DNA from: Allobacillus saliphilus
GTDB lineage: Bacteria; Bacillota; Bacilli; Bacillales; Alkalibacillaceae
DNA: 64,000 nucleotides
Direction of reading: 5' to 3'
Assembly (NCBI RefSeq): GCF_018138385.1
Contig: NZ_JAGSIE010000012.1
Span: forward strand, 28,449 to 92,448
The notes under the pieces are model-generated. The model searched no databases. It saw only the letters and a program-made list of their open reading frames with translations, and had not been told where the DNA came from. This document shows, one piece after another, positions 8,543 through 14,710 of this stretch (the stretch's first letter is position 1; every line of letters starts with the position of its first letter). Both the position numbers and the translations under genes were made by a program.

Positions 8543-8580
8543 CCCGTATGAAAGAACTTGAATTTCATACGGGTTTTTTT
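8543..8580 (+). terminator. terminator after the PucR-type regulator
   Basis: Perfect 11-bp stem CCCGTATGAAA / TTTCATACGGG (8543-8553, 8563-8573) and TTTTTTT. Confidence 0.93.
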
Positions 8581-8668
8581 AATGAACATCATTCTACATA
8601 GCAAGTAAGCAAAGTGTATAAGTACATGATTCAAAACTTCATACAGATTGTACGTTACCAAAATGACC

Positions 8669-8678
8669 TTACCGGTAA
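8669..8678. promoter_or_regulatory. palindrome TTACCGGTAA, candidate PucR operator
   Basis: Perfect 10-bp palindrome about 75 nt before the DoeA-like gene, with a second TTACC half at 8655-8659. A regulatory role is inferred from position only. Confidence 0.35.
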
Positions 8679-8715
8679 TACAATAGAGTAAGAGAAATTA
8701 TTTAAAAATTCTAAT

Positions 8716-8731
8716 TATAAAGCGCTTTCAT
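8716..8731. promoter_or_regulatory. cre-like site (CcpA)
   Basis: TATAAAGCGCTTTCAT matches the catabolite-responsive element consensus WTGNNARCGNWWWCAW except at two positions at its left end; the core AAAGCGCTTT is a perfect palindrome. It lies just before the ribosome binding site of the DoeA-like gene, a position expected to block transcription when preferred carbon sources are present. Confidence 0.6.
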
Positions 8732-8751
8732 TAAGAAGGGAGGAATACCCC

Positions 8752-9963
8752 TTGTTGACTTTCGAAGTTGGAGAATACCTTAAACGACTGAAGAAAACAA
8801 AACAGCGAATGGAGAAAGACGGTGTGGATGTTTTGCTGGTGACAGATCCAGCAAATATGAATTATTTAACAGGTTATGACGCATGGTCCTTTTATGTGCA
8901 TCAAATGTTGATTGTTATCATCGATAAACCACAACCAATATGGATTGGTCGGTATATGGATGCGAATGGGGCGAAACGTACGACCTGGATGCATGATGAA
9001 AATATTGTTTCTTATCCGGATTATTTTGTGAATTCGCATCAATTTCACCCAATGGAATACATTGCAAAGCTTTTAACTGAGCTAAAGCAAGAAAAACGGG
9101 TGATTGGCGTAGAAATGGATCAGTACTATTTTTCAGCAAAATCATATACGACGTTGCTTGAACACTTACCAAATGGGACATTTAAAGACTGTACCTCTCT
9201 CGTTAATTGGGTTCGCATCATTAAATCTGATCAAGAGATTGAATTTATGCGAAGAGCGGGAATGCTGGCAGAGCAAGCTATGCAAGCAGGAATTAATGCA
9301 ATCCACACAGGATCAAGAGAGTGTGACGCAGCAGCATCTATTTACTATGAACTGATTAAAGGTAAAGAAGAGTTTGGTGGAGATTATCCATCAATCGTCC
9401 CGATGCTACCGACAGGTGACAAAACTTCAGCACCTCACTTAACGTGGTGTGATGATCATTTCGAAGAAGGAAATGCCGTTATTATTGAACTCGCAGGTTG
9501 TTATAAGCGCTACCATGCACCATTAGCACGTACGGTGTTTCTCGGTAATCCAACTGATCGGTTAAAGAAATTGGATGAGATTGTACAGGAAGGCATTGAG
9601 AATGTACTTCAAAAAGTGAAACCGGGCATCTATCTTGAAGAACTTGAGGAAGCTTGGGTGGAGTCAACACGGAAATATGGGATTGAAAAAGAATCACGTC
9701 TAGGTTATTCAATAGGATTAAATTACCCGCCAGATTGGGGCGAACATACAGCAAGCATACGCAAAAATGATCGCACAGTTTTGGAGCCGAATATGACATT
9801 TCATTTTATTCCAGGCTTATGGTTTGACCAAGATGGGATAGAGACGAGCGAATCCTTCCGTGTGACTGAGGACGGAGTGGAATTACTGACGAATTTCGAA
9901 CGTGGACTGATTCAAAAAATACCGTTCCATTTTCCAGATGATACAAAAGGAATTATTAGTTAA
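8752..9963 (+). CDS. M24-family hydrolase, ectoine hydrolase (DoeA/EutD)-like
   Basis: Protein of 403 aa with a creatinase-like N-terminal domain (about 1-160) and a pita-bread M24 domain. Compared with true metal-dependent M24 aminopeptidases the metal ligands are lost: the first Asp is Glu246 in VIIELAG and the second is Pro257 in YHAPLART, while the EPG Glu is replaced in FHFIPGLW. This pattern, with ELAGCYKRYHAPLARTV, is what DoeA/EutD ectoine hydrolases show, so ring opening of ectoine or a related cyclic amidine is the best guess; Xaa-Pro peptidase activity is unlikely. The TTG start has AAGGGAGG 8 nt upstream. It forms an operon with the PLP enzyme 40 nt downstream. No DoeB deacetylase is nearby. 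Confidence 0.75.
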   Translation: MLTFEVGEYLKRLKKTKQRMEKDGVDVLLVTDPANMNYLTGYDAWSFYVHQMLIVIIDKPQPIWIGRYMDANGAKRTTWMHDENIVSYPDYFVNSHQFHPMEYIAKLLTELKQEKRVIGVEMDQYYFSAKSYTTLLEHLPNGTFKDCTSLVNWVRIIKSDQEIEFMRRAGMLAEQAMQAGINAIHTGSRECDAAASIYYELIKGKEEFGGDYPSIVPMLPTGDKTSAPHLTWCDDHFEEGNAVIIELAGCYKRYHAPLARTVFLGNPTDRLKKLDEIVQEGIENVLQKVKPGIYLEELEEAWVESTRKYGIEKESRLGYSIGLNYPPDWGEHTASIRKNDRTVLEPNMTFHFIPGLWFDQDGIETSESFRVTEDGVELLTNFERGLIQKIPFHFPDDTKGIIS

Positions 9964-10003
9964 GGTAGCAATGAATATAGATAATTATTAAGGAGGAGAT
10001 TAT

Positions 10004-11209
10004 ATGACAACATTCAAACCAGGAACAAAGGCCTCGTGGTCAGGGGAAAAGGACCAATTAGCCTTTGGGGCAACACAAGTACCCGTCGTGAATAGTGTTT
10101 CTTTCGGATACGATGATATGAATGAGTGGTATGAGATTGCAACTGGTCAACGAGAGGGCCATATTTATGGACGGAACACAAATCCTACTAATCAAGCTTT
10201 TGAAGATAAACTGAAAGATTTAGAAAATGCTGAAGCGGCAACAGCTTTTGCCTCTGGGATGGCAGCGATTTCTAATACGTTATATACATTTTTACGTCCA
10301 GGAGATCGCGTCGTTACCATCAAAGATACGTATGGTGGAACGAATAAAATTTTCACAGAATTTCTACCGAACATGGGTGTAGATATTACGTTCTGTGAGA
10401 CCGCAAACCATGAAGAAATGGAAGCGGAAATCGCACAAGGTTGTGACCTAGTTTATTTAGAGTCGCCGACAAATCCAACACTGAAGATTATCGATATCGA
10501 ACGGATGGCGAAAGCAGGACATGAAGTTGATGCGTTGGTCGTAGTGGATGGGACATTCGCTTCACCAATTAATCAAAACCCATTAGAACTCGGTGCAGAT
10601 ATCGTTCTGCATAGTGCAACGAAATATTTAGGGGGACACTCCGATGCAATGGGTGGAGTGGTCGCAGGCAGCAAAGAATTAGTCGATCAGATTTACCATT
10701 ACCGTGAAATTAATGGGGCAACAATAAACCCTCATGCTGCTTATTTGTTACTGCGTGGCATGAAAACGTTAGAATTACGAATTCGCCAACAAAATGAAAA
10801 CGCAATGAAAGTCGCTCAGTATTTAAAAACTTCCGAATGGGTAACCGATGTATTTTATCCTGGATTAGAAGATCATGTCGGCCATGAGATCGCGAAAAAA
10901 CAGATGAAAGGCTTTGGAGGAATGCTTAGCTTTAACGTCCGTGGTGGCGTTGAAACAATGAATCAACTGTTACCGAAATTAAAATTAGCGAAGCGGGCAG
11001 CGAGTCTCGGGTGTGTACAGACAATTATCGGACCTCCGCGGGTAACGAGCCATGTTGAGTGTACACCAGAGGAGCGTGCTGCAATGGGAATTCCTGAAGG
11101 GTTAATCAGGTATTCAGCGGGAATTGAAGACCCAGATGATTTAATCGCTGATTTAGAGCAAGCTTTTGAATCCTTACCAAAGGAGATTTTAACAGCAGAA
11201 GTAAATTAA
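10004..11209 (+). CDS. cystathionine gamma-synthase-family PLP enzyme
   Basis: Fold-type I PLP enzyme of the Cys/Met metabolism family, 401 aa. PLP lysine is K207 in HSATKYLGGH; Tyr55 and Arg57 in YGRNTNPT, Tyr110 in DTYGGT and Asp182 in VVVDGTF are the usual cofactor contacts. The family cleaves or replaces groups at the gamma or beta carbon of homoserine or cysteine derivatives. The common VVDNTFATP reads VVDGTFASP here, so it is not a standard MetB, MetC or MetY. Its operon with a DoeA-like hydrolase suggests work on the ectoine breakdown product (an acetyl-diaminobutyrate), which is an inference. AAGGAGG precedes the ATG. Confidence 0.82.
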   Translation: MTTFKPGTKASWSGEKDQLAFGATQVPVVNSVSFGYDDMNEWYEIATGQREGHIYGRNTNPTNQAFEDKLKDLENAEAATAFASGMAAISNTLYTFLRPGDRVVTIKDTYGGTNKIFTEFLPNMGVDITFCETANHEEMEAEIAQGCDLVYLESPTNPTLKIIDIERMAKAGHEVDALVVVDGTFASPINQNPLELGADIVLHSATKYLGGHSDAMGGVVAGSKELVDQIYHYREINGATINPHAAYLLLRGMKTLELRIRQQNENAMKVAQYLKTSEWVTDVFYPGLEDHVGHEIAKKQMKGFGGMLSFNVRGGVETMNQLLPKLKLAKRAASLGCVQTIIGPPRVTSHVECTPEERAAMGIPEGLIRYSAGIEDPDDLIADLEQAFESLPKEILTAEVN

Positions 11210-11236
11210 ATCGGTAGGTAGTCATGAACACTTAAA

Positions 11237-11275
11237 AAGCAGTTCAGATTAGGCCATTCCTAATTGAACTGCTTA
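11237..11275. terminator. hairpin between the PLP enzyme and DCC-protein genes
   Basis: AAGCAGTTCA-ATTAGG pairs with CCTAATTGAACTGCTT (one bulged G); short T-rich tail. Lies between convergent genes and may serve both. Confidence 0.7.
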
Positions 11276-11302
11276 TTTATATTGGTATACAGAAAAAGTT
11301 AC

Positions 11303-11704
11303 CTATGTTTCGTTTAATAAGAATTTGCGACGATTATCAGGCGTAGGGACCATACAAGAGTCTTGAGTTCCAAACCACTGATATCGATTACGGGCAATAT
11401 AGTTATATACTGGATCGCGAAGTGTATGAGGTAAAATAATTAGTGGATGGAAATACTTCCAAGGAGATGGAAGATGTCTTGCAATTCGGAGAGCCGCTGT
11501 TGATTTTGTATAAATTTTACCTGATTCGATAAGAATTATGCTACTAACACCATTCGTTTTTAATTGGTTCATTACTTTTCTGCCTAGATCACTTTGTAAT
11601 GAAGCAAAGCGAAATTGATCTTTTGAATCCCGTTTAATTAAAAATCGAACCGCATCATTACATAAATTACATACACCATCAAATAAAATTATGGATTTTT
11701 CCAT
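11303..11704 (-). CDS. DCC-family thiol-disulfide oxidoreductase (DUF393)
   Basis: Small protein of 133 aa of the DUF393/DCC family, named for the motif DxxCxxC, here LFDGVCNLCNDAVRFL at residues 6-21. Other family marks are RFASLQSDLG and STAALRI. Members are thioredoxin-fold-like proteins assumed to act in disulfide exchange; no substrate is known. The ATG at 11704 has GGAGTGA upstream; the longer frame to 11728 does not. It is the last gene of a three-gene minus-strand group that includes a CXXC zinc-ribbon gene with an internal stop and a 47-aa basic protein. Confidence 0.85.
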   Translation of the reverse strand: MEKSIILFDGVCNLCNDAVRFLIKRDSKDQFRFASLQSDLGRKVMNQLKTNGVSSIILIESGKIYTKSTAALRIARHLPSPWKYFHPLIILPHTLRDPVYNYIARNRYQWFGTQDSCMVPTPDNRRKFLLNET

Positions 11705-11721
11705 AATCAACTCACTCCGTC

Positions 11722-12021
11722 CTACCATAATGGCTCTTCATGATTAGTAAGTTCAAATAAAAAAGGAATCAGTAAATAATAGCCAATGAGTAAAATGACA
11801 AGAATACCGATGGAAATAGCCATTGAAACATCAAAAAAGTTAAGTACTAAAACAAAGAGATTGCTTAACATTGCAATAAACATTCCTTTTCTTCTGCTCC
11901 TAGCAGTATAATAATTTGTCTCACCACAGTTTGGACATCGTTTTCCTACCCCTGTACTGGAAGCCATCCCTAAAGCTTCTTAATAGGTGTATTCATAGCT
12001 ACAATGTTTACATTGAAACAT
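11722..12021 (-). pseudogene. CXXC-20-CXXC zinc-ribbon membrane protein, interrupted by TAA
   Basis: Read from the ATG at 12021 (GGGAGC ribosome site at 12029-12034), the frame gives MFQCKHCSYEYTY, then TAA at 11980-11982, then continues in the same frame EALGMASSTGVGKRCPNCGE and two membrane helices to 11722. The two CxxC pairs (CKHC, CPNC) about 21 residues apart, then TARSRRKG and two helices, match the cxxc_20_cxxc family (TIGR04104 as I remember it), so one protein of about 99 aa is split by a nonsense codon where Lys or Gln is usual. Restart at the ATG at 11967 would give 81 aa lacking the first CxxC, but that ATG has only a weak ribosome site. Real mutation or sequence error cannot be told apart here. 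Confidence 0.75.
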
Positions 12022-12033
12022 TCTATTCGCTCC

Positions 12034-12177
12034 CTATTTGAATAGTTTCCTCAGTAATTTTCCAGATCCTTTACCAGCAACACGCCTCCCGACACGTCGG
12101 CCTACACGTCCCTTTCTAACGGCGTCTACATCATTCCAAATACGAAGGAACTTGTAAATTTTCGATTTTAAAGACAT
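12034..12177 (-). CDS. small basic protein, 47 aa
   Basis: Short gene with AAGGAGATG upstream of its ATG at 12177 and a TAG at 12034-12036 that overlaps the ribosome site of the next gene. The product begins MSLKSKIYKFLRIWNDVDAV and ends with a Gly/Arg/Lys-rich stretch (RKGRVGRRVGRRVAGKGSGK). Lys and Arg make up about a third of it. I recall similar short conserved proteins of unknown function in Bacillaceae. The basic tail suggests nucleic-acid or membrane-surface binding, which is inference. First gene of the operon with the zinc-ribbon and DCC genes. Confidence 0.7.
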   Translation of the reverse strand: MSLKSKIYKFLRIWNDVDAVRKGRVGRRVGRRVAGKGSGKLLRKLFK

Positions 12178-12369
12178 ACGCCCATCTCCTTTATATAGTC
12201 ATCAAAGCGTACTCAAGTTTCCATTTATCATGAATAACAACATTCTACATATCTTAAGTATACATCTTTTGTTGAATTTTCCCAAGAGCATGACGCGGTT
12301 GGTCAGACTACCTTGAAGTTATACGGATGGTCGGTTATAATGAAGGTGACAAAAAAAGTGAATCGACAA

Positions 12370-12463
12370 GACCACAGGGGGAGCCATTGGTATGGCTGAG
12401 ACTGAGTGTGATGCTCTAAACCCTTTGAACCTGTTAGTTAGCACTAGCGTAGGGATGTGGCTT
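12370..12463 (+). ncRNA. TPP riboswitch (THI element)
   Basis: Leader RNA of thiT. The conserved aptamer blocks are present in order: CAGGGGGAGCC, GGCTGAGACTGAG, ACCCTTTGAACCTG and GTTAGCACTAGCGTAGGGA. Binding of thiamine pyrophosphate should lower expression of the downstream thiamine transporter by favouring the terminator that follows. Confidence 0.95.
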
Positions 12464-12519
12464 CAATGGTGCAATGCTGGGTGACCCATTAATGAAGCCT
12501 CCCTAGGATTGCTTTTTTT
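12461..12519 (+). terminator. riboswitch expression platform and terminator
   Basis: GGCTTCA...TGAAGCC and GGGT-ACCC pairings come first; then TCCCTA (12500-12505) can pair with TAGGGA of the aptamer 3' side, followed by GGATTGC and seven T (12513-12519). Competing pairings are the on/off switch. Confidence 0.75.
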
Positions 12520-12556
12520 GTTGTCTTGAAAGAGATACAGAAGGGGAGGAATTATT

Positions 12557-13126
12557 ATGAATCATAAAACATTGATGTTAGTGGAAATAGCGATATTAAC
12601 AACGTTAGCTTTTCTGCTCGACACCATACCAGGGTTGCAATTTACCATTTGGCCACAAGGTGGTTCGGTATCATTTGCGATGATTCCAGTTTTTATCATT
12701 GCGTTCCGTTGGGGATTAAAAGCAGGACTTGCCTCTGGGTTGCTTTTCGGAGTCTTGGATCTAGTATTTGGAGGTGTCGTAGTCCACTGGCTACAAGGAT
12801 TACTGGATTACATTATTGCGTTCGTTGGACTTGGTGCGGCTGGAATATTTGCAAGTGGCATTAAAAGCGGCTTGCAAAATGATGATAAAACTAAAGTGTC
12901 CATGCTTATAATCTTTGGGACATTCATAGGCATGGCTATCCGTTTCGTTGCTCACTATTTAGCAGGGGTAATTTTCTTTGCTCATTTTGCACCGGAAGGT
13001 CAACCTGTATGGATTTATTCATTAGTGTATAACTCGACTTATTTGATTCCCGGTTTTATTTTATCTGCAGCAATTATTATTATGCTAGTCATTTCCAGAC
13101 CTCAACTCGTTGTACGTAATAGCTAA
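12557..13126 (+). CDS. thiT: thiamine ECF transporter substrate-binding subunit ThiT
   Basis: S-component of an energy-coupling-factor transporter, 189 aa with six hydrophobic helices. It binds thiamine at the membrane and works with the shared EcfA/A'/T module encoded elsewhere. Family motifs are IWPQGGSVSFAMIPVFIIAFRWG and the later FVAHYLAGVIFF, which carry thiamine-contacting residues in ThiT. The TPP riboswitch directly upstream gives independent support. GGGGAGG lies before the ATG. Single-gene unit with its own terminator. Confidence 0.96.
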   Translation: MNHKTLMLVEIAILTTLAFLLDTIPGLQFTIWPQGGSVSFAMIPVFIIAFRWGLKAGLASGLLFGVLDLVFGGVVVHWLQGLLDYIIAFVGLGAAGIFASGIKSGLQNDDKTKVSMLIIFGTFIGMAIRFVAHYLAGVIFFAHFAPEGQPVWIYSLVYNSTYLIPGFILSAAIIIMLVISRPQLVVRNS

Positions 13127-13129
13127 TAT

Positions 13130-13161
13130 AAAAAATCCCTTTCCCAGCAAAGGGATTTTTT
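13130..13161 (+). terminator. terminator after thiT
   Basis: AAAAAATCCCTTT / AAAGGGATTTTTT perfect 13-bp stem with a 6-nt loop. Confidence 0.93.
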
Positions 13162-13286
13162 AGTTAAAGCTTTTGAATCATTAAAAGATTGGTAGGAACG
13201 TTCAGTGGAAGATTCAGATTATTTGTTTCGTCATAAGTGTACTCGTATAATTAAGAGTAGAAGTCAAAATAATGGAGGTACACATC

Positions 13287-13763
13287 GTGAGTACAGTGTA
13301 TGATATTTCCGTTGAAAAAATGAACGGGGAAACAGCTACCCTAGGTAACTATGCCAATCAAGTAATGTTAATCGTTAACACAGCAAGTAAATGTGGTTTT
13401 ACGAATCAATTTGAAGGGTTGCAAAAGTTATACGAAACTTATCACGACCAAGGTTTCGTCGTGCTTGGTTTTCCGAGTGATCAATTTATGAATCAAGAAT
13501 TCGATAACTCTGATGAAATCCTGGATTTTTGCCAGACGAATTATGGTGTATCGTTTCCAATGCATAAAAAGACAGATGTGAAAGGTAAAGAGCAACATCC
13601 GTTATTTCAATATTTAACAGGCGAGAAGAAGGGGATGCTTGGCGGTGAAATTAAATGGAATTTTACGAAGTTCTTGGTTGATCGAGAAGGAAAGGTCGTT
13701 GAAAGATACTCACCCCAAACAAAGCCAGAAAAAATCGAAGCAGACATAAAAAAATACCTTTAA
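13287..13763 (+). CDS. bsaA: glutathione peroxidase family (thiol peroxidase)
   Basis: Peroxidase of 158 aa that reduces hydroperoxides, in bacteria usually with thioredoxin as donor. Peroxidatic Cys36 is in NTASKCGFT; Gln67 in FPSDQF and Trp124/Asn125 in WNFTKFLV complete the catalytic set; Cys82 in LDFCQTNY is a candidate resolving cysteine. The usual FPCNQF reads FPSDQF, so that cysteine is absent. The start is the GTG at 13287 because GGAGGT at 13274-13279 would lie inside a longer protein starting at 13272. It is convergent with an unknown membrane-anchored protein; a 21-bp hairpin separates them. Confidence 0.92.
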   Translation: MSTVYDISVEKMNGETATLGNYANQVMLIVNTASKCGFTNQFEGLQKLYETYHDQGFVVLGFPSDQFMNQEFDNSDEILDFCQTNYGVSFPMHKKTDVKGKEQHPLFQYLTGEKKGMLGGEIKWNFTKFLVDREGKVVERYSPQTKPEKIEADIKKYL

Positions 13764-13813
13764 AGCGAAAGCGATTCAGCGTATAAAAGATTTAAGATCT
13801 ATGAAGTTTTACT

Positions 13814-13865
13814 AACGTCAAACCCCAGTTGGATGTGATACTGAATCCAACTGGGGTTTGACGTT
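13814..13865. repeat. long perfect inverted repeat between convergent genes
   Basis: Arms 13814-13834 and 13845-13865 are perfect 21-nt complements around a 10-nt loop. It starts AACGTCAAACCCC. No long T run follows on either strand, so it is not a classic terminator, though it probably ends or protects both transcripts. Confidence 0.85.
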
Positions 13866-13893
13866 ATACACTGTATCCGTATTTCTAATGTAC

Positions 13894-14547
13894 TTAAAAA
13901 TTCTTGTTAATGTTTTTATCTTTAAGAAATAGTGACTTCTCCGAAAAAGATAACGTAAAGTGACCACGTTCAATAGATAACTCATTTTTCATTTCATTTA
14001 ATAATTCTTCTAATGCTTCTTCATCGTTATCCTTTTCACCTCTTGAGAGTGTGAGACGAATAACGACCCCTGTATCTTGTCCCTTTAATGAAGGGATATC
14101 GTCATGGGATATATTCAGTTGGTCGCCTATGTCCTTCGGATATGTCAACCACAATTCTTTAATAACATTCTGCCCAAATTTGTCTTTCAAACGAGGCATT
14201 AAGAATTCTTCTAATTCGTCTTCCCATACTTCAGCCACGTAACTATCTGTATATTCACCCGTTTTTCGATGAGGGTAAACTAAGAATTGGAAATCAGGAT
14301 TGTTGACCGGCTGAACAATCGCTGCATAAGAGAATTGCTCATAGATAGAAGCATTGTCATACATGACTTCAACGATTTCCATCTCATCTGTAAAATGTTT
14401 ATCTAAATAGTCGGCAGCTTTTACTTTAACTTCCTCTGTTCGCTCAGGATCTTTTTGTAATCCAAAATAAGTAGCCGTTACGATTACGATGATTAATCCT
14501 AGCAAAAAGATACCGAATACTAAAAAGACCTTATTTTTATTACTCAA
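13894..14547 (-). CDS. membrane-anchored extracellular protein of unknown function
   Basis: Not recognised. Protein of 217 aa with one N-terminal membrane helix (VFLVFGIFLLGLIIVIVTATYFGL) and an otherwise soluble, acidic outer domain. The domain contains VMYDNASIYEQFSYAAIVQPVNNPDFQFLVY-type alternating beta pattern (given here only to about residue 95), and a C-terminal charged segment. No lipobox, no catalytic motif. Lone gene in minus orientation, facing the peroxidase gene. The ribosome site is GAGGTGATTTG directly before the ATG. Confidence 0.7.
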   Translation of the reverse strand: MSNKNKVFLVFGIFLLGLIIVIVTATYFGLQKDPERTEEVKVKAADYLDKHFTDEMEIVEVMYDNASIYEQFSYAAIVQPVNNPDFQFLVYPHRKTGEYTDSYVAEVWEDELEEFLMPRLKDKFGQNVIKELWLTYPKDIGDQLNISHDDIPSLKGQDTGVVIRLTLSRGEKDNDEEALEELLNEMKNELSIERGHFTLSFSEKSLFLKDKNINKNF

Positions 14548-14710
14548 ATCATCACCTCAGTTTTTTATGAGAGCAACGTGTCTCTTCCTTTATCTATTAT
14601 ATAGAGGGGGAGAGGGTGAGTAAATGCTATTCATGAAAAGTACAAAAATTTGTTAATTAGATAGAATTTTTGTAATATTATATCTATATAGAGTTGAAGG
14701 GGGAAAGTCG

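Noticed and set aside
9482..9799. 105-codon minus-strand frame in the M24 gene
   Set aside because: Shadow frame; the plus strand has full-length family motifs.
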